This document shows positions 15,215-23,772 of a stretch of 64,000 nt of DNA, piece by piece. The position numbers and the translations under genes were made by a program. Source of the DNA: Bradyrhizobium sp. AZCC 1693 (GTDB taxonomy: Bacteria > Pseudomonadota > Alphaproteobacteria > Rhizobiales > Xanthobacteraceae); NCBI RefSeq assembly GCF_036924745.1, contig NZ_JAZHSD010000001.1, positions 1,178,001 through 1,242,000 of the forward strand. Direction: 5' to 3'. Under the pieces are notes generated by a model. That model searched no databases. It had not been told where the DNA came from and worked only from the letters and a program-made list of their open reading frames with translations. Every line of letters begins with the position of its first letter. The stretch's first letter is position 1.

Positions 15215-15403
15215 TCAGGCCGCGCCTCTGCGCGACCGCCCGCGAGCACGCCATTTCCTGGCGATCAGATAAGAGGGACAGCCAAGAAAGAGCCCAACGT
15301 CGCCGATGTATATCGCGACCAAGAGCGTGAATTCGAGCGGCGCGCTGGCAAGCGAGACAGGGGTCGAGCCCGAAATGGCATGCGGTGTTCCTCTCAAAAC
15401 CAT
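15215..15403 (-). CDS. Possible small membrane protein (62 aa)
   Basis: The frame from ATG at 15403 ends at 15215. It has a hydrophobic central segment (LEFTLLVAIYIGDVGLFLG) followed by an Arg-rich tail (ARKWRARGRSRRG). A Shine-Dalgarno-like AGGAAG is present but 13 bases away. It may be real or a remnant of a longer membrane gene. Low certainty. Confidence 0.35.
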   Translation of the reverse strand: MVLRGTPHAISGSTPVSLASAPLEFTLLVAIYIGDVGLFLGCPSYLIARKWRARGRSRRGAA

Positions 15404-15901
15404 GGCAAGCAGCTGACTTCCTGCAAAGAGACCTATCGGTAAGCCGATTCCCCGCGCGACGCGGCCCTTCCCAGCGGGCAGCTTTCGCCCCGGCCTCGCT
15501 CGCGCTCTTCAATGGGGCGCGTGTTTCCGGCTGCGCGATATCTATCACAAGGCAGCAGCACCGACAGCCCCCCGCTGAAGGAACGCTCGATCGCACGCAC
15601 AACGGGAAGATTGTGTATTCATTATAGGGCGCCTTCGCATTTAATATCACATCCCAAACGGGCTAATTAAATAAACGCCAACGGATTGCAGTAGACGCGA
15701 ATACACCTAGAGCGAGCGCCCATAGTCAGACGCAAGAAAGCTATAAAACAACCTACAATCGCTTAAATATATTTCTGGTGCGGTACGATGGTAGAGTTAA
15801 ACTCCTTTATTAAATTTTAATGAATGCTATAACTCGGGAAAAGCTGGCAAAGAAAGCCGGCAGGGAATATTTGAATTTCGGTTTATTGGCAGGAGTAGGC
15901 G
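15404..15901. other. Intergenic; AT-rich upstream region of the PEP-CTERM gene
   Basis: No gene recognised. The last 250 bases (15650-15900) are clearly more AT-rich than the surroundings, with TTAAATATATTT and TTTATTAAATTTTAAT stretches and a -10-like TATAAC (15829-15834). This is probably promoter DNA, and perhaps acquired together with the gene it precedes. Confidence 0.4.
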
Positions 15902-16555
15902 ATGAAAAATCTTCATAAGGCGATGGTCGTAATTTCAATCTCGGCGGCGGCCATGGTCAGCGTTTCGGCGGCTCGCGCCGACATTGTTTCGAGCACCGCG
16001 TCGAGCTGGCAAACCAGCAGCACATCGTGGAACGTCGACACCAACAACGACAACGTCAGCAGCTTCACTGCCCATGTGGGTACCGAACTCATCAACATTT
16101 CCACAGTCGGTATCGTGGACACGGGAAGCGGGAACGCAACGGCCACGCCGGGGACTAAAGATACTCTCTTCACATCGATAACGTTCGACCCCACCAACAA
16201 CGTGTTCACGTCGTTTTCCTTCCAGGGGCAACTCGCCATCCTTGGCGATATCTTTGTCGAGGTGAATGACAACTTCGGCAATACCTTCACCTTCACCAAC
16301 GTCCCCAAGAGCTCAGTCTTCGGACCGTTTGGGGCGGCCGCCGTTGCGGGCACCGGCCAGTACATCGACAAGGTCAAGGTCTATACTACGCTCCCCGAAA
16401 ACTTTAACTCCATCAAGCTGGTCGATTTCGGCAACTACACGGTAGCCGGCGCGGTGCCGGAGCCGTCGACCTGGGCAATGATGATGCTCGGCTTCTTCGG
16501 CGTCGGCTTCCTGGCTTATCGGCGGAAGAATCAAGGCAGCGTTCGCCTGGCCTAG
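15902..16555 (+). CDS. PEPxxWA-CTERM sorting-domain exported protein
   Basis: 217 aa. A signal peptide (residues 1-26, ending SAARA) precedes a Ser/Thr/Asn-rich beta domain. The end is a textbook PEP-CTERM tail: VPEPSTWAMMMLGFFGVGF, then LAYRRKNQ. That tail (PEP motif, helix, basic cluster) is recognised by exosortase/EpsH systems that process and release extracellular proteins. ATG follows GCAGGAGTAGGCG. No exosortase gene is in the window. The mature domain is not recognised. Confidence 0.88.
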   Translation: MKNLHKAMVVISISAAAMVSVSAARADIVSSTASSWQTSSTSWNVDTNNDNVSSFTAHVGTELINISTVGIVDTGSGNATATPGTKDTLFTSITFDPTNNVFTSFSFQGQLAILGDIFVEVNDNFGNTFTFTNVPKSSVFGPFGAAAVAGTGQYIDKVKVYTTLPENFNSIKLVDFGNYTVAGAVPEPSTWAMMMLGFFGVGFLAYRRKNQGSVRLA

Positions 16556-16584
16556 CTCTGCACGTCATATTGTTGGCTGTGGGC

Positions 16585-16604
16585 AGGCCGCCGGCAGGCG
16601 GCCT
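16585..16604 (+). terminator. Hairpin downstream of the PEP-CTERM gene
   Basis: AGGCCGCC-GGCA-GGCGGCCT, a perfect 8-bp stem 30 bases after the stop, followed by CTCTCTA rather than a T-run. Probable transcript end. Confidence 0.45.
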
Positions 16605-16688
16605 CTCTACGGTCAACGAATTCTGATGCGTTGCACTACCGTCCGATACACGTGCCCTCCGGCCCCGGCATCGTCCTGGGAGGATCGT

Positions 16689-16958
16689 ATGCATCGAGAC
16701 CCCCGCGCGAAAGAATTGGCTAATCTTAAAGAAGCGCTCGCGAACTTCGAGCACCAGCTTGATGCATTCGAAGCCCGGGTCGGATACCGATCGAAGGCCC
16801 CTCGAGTTCAGTGTCTGGCGTCGATCGATCCTCATCTGGCGTCGACCAATCCTCAAATTGCGTTTGCCAGTGCGGTCGTCGCGGCGATGAAGAATCGTCT
16901 GACCGAAGGCCGTGCCATGGCCAGCATGCGGCAAGGCGAACTCTCCCAGCGCCGCTAG
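16689..16958 (+). CDS. Hypothetical protein (89 aa)
   Basis: ATG at 16689 behind GGGAGGATCGT. MHRDPRAKELANLKEALANF, EHQLDAFEARVGYR, then SIDPHLASTNPQIAFASAVVAAMKN and a short polar end. Helical and soluble with no signal peptide; no family recognised. The frame can extend to 16626 without a ribosome site. Confidence 0.55.
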   Translation: MHRDPRAKELANLKEALANFEHQLDAFEARVGYRSKAPRVQCLASIDPHLASTNPQIAFASAVVAAMKNRLTEGRAMASMRQGELSQRR

Positions 16959-17204
16959 ACGCGACTTTCCTTTACGCCTTAGCAAGGTCGCTTCGGTTCG
17001 CGCGCCGCCCGCGGTCGAATACCACTGGCGCGCCGCCGCCGTTCGGCCGATCGGCGGCCATGGCGCTCCCACGACGTCAGGGCCATTTCCTGCACACACA
17101 GCACTTTTCCGCCCGCACAACTCGAACTATTTCCTTTATGATGCGGTTGAGTGATTGAGTATCTTCCCGCAAGGGCCTGAACCTCTCACACGTTCACGGA
17201 AAAA

Positions 17205-17315
17205 ATGCGCAGCTACACGCTAAAGGAAAAGGCGAAGATAACCGCTGGCGCGGTGGCGGCGCTCGTCATCGTAGCATGGCTTGCGATTTTCGCGTTGGCG
17301 TTGTTGTCGGGGTGA
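17205..17315 (+). CDS. Single-pass membrane microprotein (36 aa)
   Basis: ATG at 17205. MRSYTLKEKAKITAG followed by a strong hydrophobic helix AVAALVIVAWLAIFALALL, then SG and a stop. A basic N-terminus and one transmembrane helix. The ribosome site is weak (CACGGAAAAA). Function unknown. Confidence 0.5.
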   Translation: MRSYTLKEKAKITAGAVAALVIVAWLAIFALALLSG

Positions 17316-17342
17316 TTAATCAACGCGGCTGGCGACGATCAC

Positions 17343-17398
17343 GGAACTTTGTTCTACTTCCGCGAAGACGTCAGGAACTTTGTTCTCCTCCGGAGAAC
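17343..17398. promoter_or_regulatory. Direct repeats and palindrome before the M20 gene
   Basis: GGAACTTTGTTCT occurs at 17343-17355 and again at 17374-17386, spaced 31 bp (three helical turns). The second copy runs into a perfect inverted repeat, GTTCTCC-TCC-GGAGAAC (17382-17398). The block ends 36 bases before the M20 start codon and could be a regulator-binding site. Confidence 0.4.
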
Positions 17399-17433
17399 TA
17401 CGGAAGAACAAGAAACCGCAGGTACGCGAATCC

Positions 17434-18666
17434 ATGAACGACAATCTCTCACGCGCCGATGGCGCGCGTGTTCTTGCCGATCTGCACGCGCTGCGCGCAA
17501 TCGGCACGTACAAGACCGGTGTCCACAAGCCGACGTTTTCGGAACCGCATCTGCGTTCCCTGCAGTGGCTGGTGCAGCGCCTTCCCGAGGCCGGCCTCAT
17601 GGGCGAGATCGACGGCATCGGCAATGTCCTCGGCACCAGCACGAAGCCCGGGCCGAAGCTGCTGGCAGGGTCGCATCTCGAAAGCCAGAACCACGCGGGC
17701 TGGCTCGATGGACCGCTCGGCGTGGTCTATGCGCTCGAAGCTGCCCGCGTCATCAATTCCGATCCGAACACGAACGGCGCGGTAGAAGTTGCGTCCTGGT
17801 GCGACGAGGAAGGGCACTTCGGACACTTCCTCGGCAGCCGCTCCTATGTCGGCGGCGTCACCGAATCCGATATCGATGCGGCTTGTGACCGCAACAGCGG
17901 CAAGGGCATGCGTGACGCACTGCGCGACGCCGGCCTCGCCGGCCGCGGCCGCGCGCGCTACGAACGCGGCCGGCATATCGGATATCTCGAAGCCCATATC
18001 GAACAGGGCGAGACGCTCGAAAGCAGCGGCTTCGGAATCGGAGTAGTCACGTCCATCGTCGGGATCTGGCAATACCGCATCACGTTTACGGGCGAACAGA
18101 ACCACGCCGGCACCACGCGGATGGCCATTCGCAGGGACGCAGGCCTCGCGCTCGCCAGATTTTGCGTCGAGATCGACGAGCGCTTCCCCGCGGCCTGCGG
18201 CCCACGCACGGTGTGGACCACCGGCCGCATCACCCTCGATCCCGGCGCGCCCAGCATCATCCCCGGCGCGGCGGAAATGCTGTTCCAGATTCGCGACGAC
18301 GATCCGGCCGTGATTGCGCGGCTGGAGGATCTCCTCCGCAGCATCGCCGCGGAGGTCGACAAGCAGGGCCGCTGCAGCGTCGCGGTGGAGCGCATTCGCA
18401 CCGGTGCCCCCGCGCTGATGGATGGATCCTTCCAGCAGGCTATCGAACAGGCCAGCGCAGCCTTTGCCGGCGGCAGGTCACTGCGCATGCCGAGCGGCGC
18501 CGGCCACGACGCCCAGATTCTCGCGACCGTGATGCCGGCAGGCATGCTGTTCGTGCCCTCGATCGGCGGCATCTCTCACCACTGGACCGAAAACACCGCC
18601 GACGCCGACATCGTCACGGGGGCCGAGGTCTTTGTCGAAGCGTGCCGGCTGCTGTTGGCGCGGTGA
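17434..18666 (+). CDS. M20-family amidase/carbamoylase (hydantoinase type)
   Basis: 410 aa. Metal and substrate motifs of the M20 dinuclear-zinc amidohydrolases: GSHLESQNHAGWLDGPLGV (first His/Asp), WCDEEGHFGHFLGS (Glu pair), LEAHIEQGETLE (His), then the dimerisation insert with NHAGTTRM and the final PSGAGHDAQ and GGISHHWTE. This is the N-carbamoyl-L-amino-acid hydrolase / allantoate amidohydrolase branch. In the first site the family's HxDT is SHLES here, so specificity or metal use may differ. ATG at 17434 chosen over 17380. It is followed, with 14 bp between stop and ATG, by an MFS transporter, suggesting a transport-hydrolysis pair. Confidence 0.85.
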   Translation: MNDNLSRADGARVLADLHALRAIGTYKTGVHKPTFSEPHLRSLQWLVQRLPEAGLMGEIDGIGNVLGTSTKPGPKLLAGSHLESQNHAGWLDGPLGVVYALEAARVINSDPNTNGAVEVASWCDEEGHFGHFLGSRSYVGGVTESDIDAACDRNSGKGMRDALRDAGLAGRGRARYERGRHIGYLEAHIEQGETLESSGFGIGVVTSIVGIWQYRITFTGEQNHAGTTRMAIRRDAGLALARFCVEIDERFPAACGPRTVWTTGRITLDPGAPSIIPGAAEMLFQIRDDDPAVIARLEDLLRSIAAEVDKQGRCSVAVERIRTGAPALMDGSFQQAIEQASAAFAGGRSLRMPSGAGHDAQILATVMPAGMLFVPSIGGISHHWTENTADADIVTGAEVFVEACRLLLAR

Positions 18667-18680
18667 GACCGAAGGACGAC

Positions 18681-19892
18681 ATGGCTGCTGGCACGAAGCC
18701 GACTTATTCGATCAGGGATATTCCACCGAGCGTATGGGTCCTCGGTTTCGTCTCGATGCTGATGGACGTCTCGTCGGAGATGATCCACGCCCTGCTCCCG
18801 ATCTACCTGGTTTCGGTGCTTGGCGCGTCGATGGTGACGGTCGGAATCATCGAAGGCATCGCCGAGGCGACCGCCTCCATTACAAAAATATTCTCAGGCG
18901 CGCTCTCGGACTGGCTCGGCAAGCGCAAATGGCTCGCGGCCGCCGGCTACGGTCTCGCGGCTTTCACCAAGCCGGTCTTTCCGCTGGCGCCAACCATCGC
19001 CTGGCTGGTGGCGGCGCGTTTCGTCGACCGGATCGGTAAGGGCATTCGCGGCGCCCCCCGTGACGCGCTGGTGGCGGACCTCTCGCCGGCCGAGCTGCGC
19101 GGCGCGAGTTTTGGATTGCGCCAATCGCTGGACACGATCGGCGCCTTCACAGGCCCCCTGCTCGCCATTGCCCTGATGTGGTGGACATCAGACAACTTCA
19201 AGGCCGTGTTCTGGGTTGCCGTGATTCCCGCCTTCCTGGCGCTGGCGTTGATCGTCTTCGCCGTGCGTGAGCCCGAGCGGCCGGGGGAGCTGCGCACCGT
19301 GCGCAATCCGATCAGCCTGCCCGAGATCAAAAACCTGGGGGCTGCCTATTGGTGGGTAGTGGCGGTGGCGAGTGTGTTCACGCTGGCGCGCTTCAGCGAG
19401 GCGTTCCTGGTTCTGCGTGCCCGGAATGTCGGACTGCCGATCATGCTCGTGCCTGCCGTGCTGGTGGCCATGAACGTCGTCTATGCCGTCGCGGCCTATC
19501 CCGCCGGCGTCATCTCGGATCGCATCAGCCGCACCGCCGTGCTGGCGGGCGGCATGCTGTTGCTGGTTGCCGCTGATATCGCGTTGGCCCTGCTGCCGTC
19601 GCTCGGCGGGGTTGCGCTGGGCGTCGTTCTCTGGGGTCTGCACATGGGCCTGACGCAGGGGTTGCTGGCCGCGCTCGTGGCGGACACCGCGCCGGCCGAG
19701 TTGCGCGGCACGGCTTTTGGATTCTTCAATCTGCTCGGCGGTCTGGCGATGCTCGCAGCCAGCATCATTGCCGGCAGCCTCTGGGACATCGCGGGGCCGC
19801 AGGGAACATTCCTGGCCGGCGCAGGGTTCGCACTGGTCGCGCTGGCGGGGTTGCTGATGGTCCATGGCAAGATCGGCAGCAAGGCCGCATAG
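18681..19892 (+). CDS. MFS transporter
   Basis: 403 aa with about 12 transmembrane helices. MFS loop motifs are visible: SGALSDWLGKRKW after helix 2 (the G-x-x-x-D-x-x-G-R/K-R-K motif) and the matching SDRISRTAVL in the second half. VDRIGKGIRGAPRDALVAD is the signature of a bacterial subfamily of uncharacterised drug/metabolite exporters. ATG at 18681; a GTG at 18663 overlaps the upstream stop. Probably co-transcribed with the M20 gene. Confidence 0.85.
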   Translation: MAAGTKPTYSIRDIPPSVWVLGFVSMLMDVSSEMIHALLPIYLVSVLGASMVTVGIIEGIAEATASITKIFSGALSDWLGKRKWLAAAGYGLAAFTKPVFPLAPTIAWLVAARFVDRIGKGIRGAPRDALVADLSPAELRGASFGLRQSLDTIGAFTGPLLAIALMWWTSDNFKAVFWVAVIPAFLALALIVFAVREPERPGELRTVRNPISLPEIKNLGAAYWWVVAVASVFTLARFSEAFLVLRARNVGLPIMLVPAVLVAMNVVYAVAAYPAGVISDRISRTAVLAGGMLLLVAADIALALLPSLGGVALGVVLWGLHMGLTQGLLAALVADTAPAELRGTAFGFFNLLGGLAMLAASIIAGSLWDIAGPQGTFLAGAGFALVALAGLLMVHGKIGSKAA

Positions 19893-20007
19893 CCGGAGGC
19901 CCGGATTTCGAAATTAGGCTTGGCGACAACGAGTCGCGTTCGGCTTTTCTTGCAAACAACTGAATTTGCGGCCATTTGAACGTCTGACGAGGTAAAGTGT
20001 TCCCCAG

Positions 20008-21045
20008 ATGTTGTTGCTTCAGGCCCTCCCCACATCGATCGGCGTTGCCGCCATTGCGCCGGCGTTGCTGGTGCTCTGGCTCGTCATTGCCGCCGACGAG
20101 CGCCCCGGCCCGCCCACGCGGGTATGGCTCGCTTTCATACTCGGGGCCGCCAGCATTTCCTTATTGGGAATTGCGCGCGCCCCGTTTGCCGCGATCCTTG
20201 CGGTGCCGGGAAACCCCTGGATGACGCAGGCCCTGCGTTCGATCTTCGGCGTCGCCGCACCCGAGGAGATCGTAAAAGTCCTCGTGATCATTGCGGTGTC
20301 GGTGCGGCGGCGTATGTTTGCGGACCCGATGGATACCGTGGTCTACGGCGCGGCCGCCGGCCTCGGCTTCGCGGCTTACGAAAACCTCGCTTATCTCGTG
20401 CAGCACTCTGACATGTGGCGATCGCTGGCCGCGTTGCGCAGCGTGCTGACGGTACCGTTTCATGGGGCGCTCGGCATTATCGCAGGCGCCTATATCGCGA
20501 TCGCGCGAGCCGGAACGGCGCTGGGCGCACACCGCCATCATCGCGACTGGGCCCGTATCTCGAGCTGGTGTCTGGCGCTGTTCGCGCCGGTCGCATTGCA
20601 TGCCGCATTCGATTTTCCGCTGCTGACATTGCAGAAGCATCCGGATCTCGGCCCCACCACGCGAATGCTGCTCGGCGCAGCCAGCCTGCTGATCGGATTC
20701 AGTTCAATCGGATTTGCCATTCGGCTGGTGCGGCGCGTCGGCCGCCACCATGCGCCGCGCACCGAGATCGCGCGTGAGCGGCTGAGCCAGTTGCGGCGAA
20801 TGTGGGCCCTGCTGCTCGTGGGCAGCGGTGCGGGCTTTGCCGGCGCGGCTTTCGTGCTGACCTCGCTCCATCACTGGTTCGTCAATCCCGACCGCAACGC
20901 CTCGCTGCTTCTGATTCCACTCGGCCTGACCTCCATTCTGATCGGCTTGGCGTTGTTGCTGGCGACGTCGGCGGTTTATGTGTTCGGCCGTAACCGCATC
21001 AGGACGTCCTCGGAGGGATTTTCGTCCGCGCCCGAGCCGGGCTGA
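20008..21045 (+). CDS. PrsW-family intramembrane metalloprotease
   Basis: 345 aa, multi-pass. The four PrsW motifs are in order: PEEIVKVL (EExxK), FAAYENLAYL (F-x-x-x-E-N), VPFHGALG (His), ALHAAFDFP (H-x-x-x-D). These residues build the zinc site of PrsW/CAAX-type proteases, which cleave within membranes; PrsW itself cleaves an anti-sigma factor in Bacillus. The substrate here is unknown. Basic His-rich loops lie between later helices. Isolated gene, preceded by a 115-bp gap. Confidence 0.85.
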   Translation: MLLLQALPTSIGVAAIAPALLVLWLVIAADERPGPPTRVWLAFILGAASISLLGIARAPFAAILAVPGNPWMTQALRSIFGVAAPEEIVKVLVIIAVSVRRRMFADPMDTVVYGAAAGLGFAAYENLAYLVQHSDMWRSLAALRSVLTVPFHGALGIIAGAYIAIARAGTALGAHRHHRDWARISSWCLALFAPVALHAAFDFPLLTLQKHPDLGPTTRMLLGAASLLIGFSSIGFAIRLVRRVGRHHAPRTEIARERLSQLRRMWALLLVGSGAGFAGAAFVLTSLHHWFVNPDRNASLLLIPLGLTSILIGLALLLATSAVYVFGRNRIRTSSEGFSSAPEPG

Positions 21046-21159
21046 ACGTCACCCCTTCGTCGTTGATCTCGCTCAAGGCCTGCGAACAAATTTTACCCGC
21101 GGGCGGCGTACGGGCTATATTGGACACTCCATCGGCGCGGCAGGCATCGGGAGTTTCCA

Positions 21160-21744
21160 ATGACCCTTCCCCAGGATATCCCGCCAGACATCGGCAAGCT
21201 GCAGTCTGAGATGAACGCCGCGGTGAAGGCGCACTGGAAAGCCTTCCTGTTCGAAGGCATCGTGCTCGCTTTGCTCGGCCTCGCTGCGATGATCGTGCCG
21301 CCGCTGGCGAGCCTCGCCGTCACCATCTTCCTCGGCTGGATGTTTCTGATCAGCGGCATTGCCGGGCTGTTCGTCACCTATTGGGCGCGGCAGATGCCGG
21401 GCTTCTGGTGGTCCTTGTTTTCCGCGGCGCTCGCCGTTCTCGCCGGCGGGATTCTGCTGGCGCGGCCGGTGCAGGGCATCCTCACGCTCACCATCGTGGT
21501 CGGCGCGTATTTTCTGGCCGAAGGCGTCGTCACCATCATGTACGCGCTGGAGCACCGCCGCGAGTTGTCGGGGCGCTGGTCCTGGCTGCTGATTTCAGGG
21601 GTGATGGACCTGTTGATCGCGTTCATCATCGTCGCAGGCCTGCCGGGTTCGGCGGAATGGGCGATCGGCCTGCTGGTCGGGATCAACCTCGTGCTCGGCG
21701 GCGCATCGCTGGTCGGAATGGCGCTCGCCGCGCGCCAATCCTGA
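21160..21744 (+). CDS. HdeD-family (DUF308) membrane protein
   Basis: 194 aa with six hydrophobic helices: AFLFEGIVLALLGLAAMIVP, ASLAVTIFLGWMFLISGI, WWSLFSAALAVLAGGILL, ILTLTIVVGAYFLAEGV, WLLISGVMDLLIAFIIV and IGLLVGINLVLGGASLV. The repeating G-x-x-x-L-x-x-P/R helices are typical of HdeD/DUF308, linked in E. coli to acid resistance and membrane stress. ATG follows GGGAGTTTCC. Confidence 0.88.
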   Translation: MTLPQDIPPDIGKLQSEMNAAVKAHWKAFLFEGIVLALLGLAAMIVPPLASLAVTIFLGWMFLISGIAGLFVTYWARQMPGFWWSLFSAALAVLAGGILLARPVQGILTLTIVVGAYFLAEGVVTIMYALEHRRELSGRWSWLLISGVMDLLIAFIIVAGLPGSAEWAIGLLVGINLVLGGASLVGMALAARQS

Positions 21745-21796
21745 CGCCGCCGATTATGGGATGACAAGCCCTGATAGCTGCGCTATAGAACCGGCC

Positions 21797-21877
21797 ATGA
21801 TCATGATCGCCACCAGCAGCTTTTGGTATTTTAGCTACGACAGCTCGCTGGCGGTGGGAGGATCGCGCTCAATCTGA
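21797..21877 (+). CDS. Aromatic-rich leader peptide of the DAHP synthase attenuator (26 aa)
   Basis: ATG at 21797 opens MIMIATSSFWYFSYDSSL, ending GGSRSI. Six of the central codons read Phe-Trp-Tyr-Phe-Ser-Tyr, so five of six are aromatic. It ends 25 bases before a rho-independent terminator, itself 38 bases before an aromatic-pathway gene. Ribosome stalling at these codons during aromatic amino-acid shortage would expose the antiterminator. The ribosome site before the ATG is weak (an internal ATG at 21803 may also be used). Confidence 0.65.
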   Translation: MIMIATSSFWYFSYDSSLAVGGSRSI

Positions 21878-21926
21878 CGAATTGAAGCATAAAGTCCGAA
21901 CAGCCGCCAAACCTGGCGGCTTTTTT
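21849..21926 (+). promoter_or_regulatory. Transcription attenuator upstream of DAHP synthase
   Basis: The terminator 5' arm (AGCCGCC, 21902-21908) can instead pair with TGGCGG at 21849-21854, inside the leader peptide frame. The two structures are mutually exclusive, as in trp/phe-type attenuators. The pairing was found by eye and not folded. Confidence 0.5.
21902..21926 (+). terminator. Attenuator terminator
   Basis: AGCCGCC-AAACCT-GGCGGCT followed by TTTTT. Perfect 7-bp GC stem with a T-run, located between the aromatic leader peptide and the DAHP synthase start codon. Confidence 0.8.
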
Positions 21927-21964
21927 ATTGGCCGGCAGGTTCCCAACGAACAGGAGCCACAGCC

Positions 21965-23050
21965 GTGTTGAGCACCACCGACGATCTTCGAATTAGCGAA
22001 CTGAAAGAGCTGAGTACGCCGCAAGAGGTGATGCGTGAGATACCACGCACCTTGACCGCGACGCGGGTGGTGATGGCGGCGCGCAACGCCATCCACGCCA
22101 TCCTGAACGGCACCGACGACCGCCTGCTGGTCGTCGTCGGCCCCTGCTCGGTCCACGATCCCGTGGCCGCCGTCGAGTATGCCGAGCGGCTCGCCGCCCT
22201 GCGGGAAAAGCTCGCCGACCGCCTCGAAATCGTGATGCGCGTCTATTTCGAGAAGCCGCGCACCACGGTCGGATGGAAGGGGCTGATCAACGATCCCAAT
22301 CTCGACGGCAGCTTCGATATCAACCGGGGCCTCAGGCTTGCCCGCAACGTGCTTTCGGCCGTGAACAATCTCGGCCTCCCCGCCGGGACCGAATTCCTCG
22401 ACATGACGACGCCGCAATACATCGCCGACCTGATCGCATGGGCGGCGATCGGCGCGCGCACGACGGAGAGCCAGATCCATCGCGAGCTGGCTTCCGGGCT
22501 GTCGTGCCCGGTCGGCTTCAAGAACGGCACCGACGGCAATGTCCGCATCGCCGCCGACGCCGTGAAGTCGGCCTCGCATCCGCACCATTTCATGGCGGTG
22601 ACCAAGGGCGGCCGCTCGGCGATTGCGGCAACGACCGGCAACGAGGACTGCCACATCATCCTGCGCGGCGGCCACACGCCGAACTACGACCGGGACAGCG
22701 TCGATGCCGCGTGCCTCGAACTTGCCCGTGCCGGCGTGGCGCCGCGGCTCATGATCGACAGCAGCCATGCCAACAGCAGCAAGAAGCCGGAGAACCAACC
22801 GCTGGTCGTCGCCGATATCGCCCAGCAGATCTCGAACGGCGAGCAGCGCATCGCCGGTGTCATGATCGAGAGCAATCTGGTCGCCGGCCGCCAGGACGTG
22901 GTGCCGGGCAAGCCTTTGACCTACGGACAGAGCATCACCGACGGCTGCATCGACTGGGAGACGACGGTATCCACGCTGAACGTGCTGGCCGATGCGGTGG
23001 AGACGCGAAGGAATGCGCAGTCGCAGGAATTTCGCGAGCGGACAGCCTAG
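21965..23050 (+). CDS. aroG: 3-deoxy-7-phosphoheptulonate (DAHP) synthase, class I
   Basis: 361 aa. Condenses phosphoenolpyruvate and erythrose-4-phosphate, the first step of aromatic amino-acid synthesis. Class I motifs: LLVVVGPCSVHDP, FEKPRTTVGWKGLINDP, GLPAGTEFLDMTTPQY, IGARTTESQIHRELASGLS, GFKNGTDG, KGGRSAIAATTGN, RGGHTPNYD, IDSSHANS, MIESNLVAG. The metal-ligand Cys, His and Glu are present. GTG start at 21965 behind AACAGGAGCC. It is preceded by an attenuator with Phe/Trp/Tyr codons, which suggests control by charged aromatic tRNAs in addition to allostery. The isozyme type (Phe, Tyr or Trp) cannot be told; the symbol stands for the enzyme family. Confidence 0.93.
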   Translation: MLSTTDDLRISELKELSTPQEVMREIPRTLTATRVVMAARNAIHAILNGTDDRLLVVVGPCSVHDPVAAVEYAERLAALREKLADRLEIVMRVYFEKPRTTVGWKGLINDPNLDGSFDINRGLRLARNVLSAVNNLGLPAGTEFLDMTTPQYIADLIAWAAIGARTTESQIHRELASGLSCPVGFKNGTDGNVRIAADAVKSASHPHHFMAVTKGGRSAIAATTGNEDCHIILRGGHTPNYDRDSVDAACLELARAGVAPRLMIDSSHANSSKKPENQPLVVADIAQQISNGEQRIAGVMIESNLVAGRQDVVPGKPLTYGQSITDGCIDWETTVSTLNVLADAVETRRNAQSQEFRERTA

Positions 23051-23772
23051 CGTGCAGGACGAATGAACGTGAAGCAGGGTACGCATTTGCGCGCCCTGCT
23101 CCAGTTCCCATGGAAGCCGCGCTGTAGCGCCGATACGGAGACCCGGCGGTCGTTCTTGTGTGAAATGATGTGGTCCCTCCCTCATGTTACCTCTTGCAAA
23201 ACGCATCAGCGCCCCTGACAAATTTCGTTCATCGGCCAAAAAACTTTCAACACTATCTGCCAAAGCAGAAATTCTTTCTCGCTCTGCGTGTCATGCGATC
23301 TGGCCTTCTCGCGCGCCACTGCCGCTTCGATACCCGATCGGTTTGTGAAACCTCCACGCGTTCATAATTCGTGAATTGTGTTTGCTCTTGATAGGATCAT
23401 GGTGCGGGCAATCGATCAGGTCGCGTGTGGCTGACTCTAACGTGCAGCCAATGGATGCCTCGTTACGCATCTCGCACTACTCGCTCGACAACGCAGCGAC
23501 ACGCAAGGATTCGAGCCGAGCTGACACGGTTCCAAAGGGTATCAGTCAGCCCCACCTGGCATCTTTTCCACGACACGTCCGCGCGGCTGCTTGAACCCGT
23601 TCCCGATGGTGCGGCATCGTCATTAGCTACTCATCGAAGTTTCGGGCTTGGTACGCAGGCAGTTGCAGCGATCGGCGTTGGTGGTGAATGACCACATTTC
23701 GCCGTCAGGGTTCTGCGACGTCGCGACGCCACGATGGCCGCCAATGTCTCCTCTCCGGGAGGAAAAGACATT
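23051..23772. other. Intergenic, about 720 bases, no gene recognised
   Basis: Both strands have only short frames without ribosome sites or recognisable motifs. It may hold gene debris or a regulatory RNA; nothing specific is visible. Confidence 0.4.

Noticed and set aside
15051..15650. 199-aa minus-strand frame
   Set aside because: Low-complexity composition with many Cys/Arg and no motif or ribosome site; only the internal alternative frame at 15215-15403 is faintly plausible.
21869..23263. 464-aa minus-strand frame opposite DAHP synthase
   Set aside because: Shadow of aroG; composition not protein-like and no family match.
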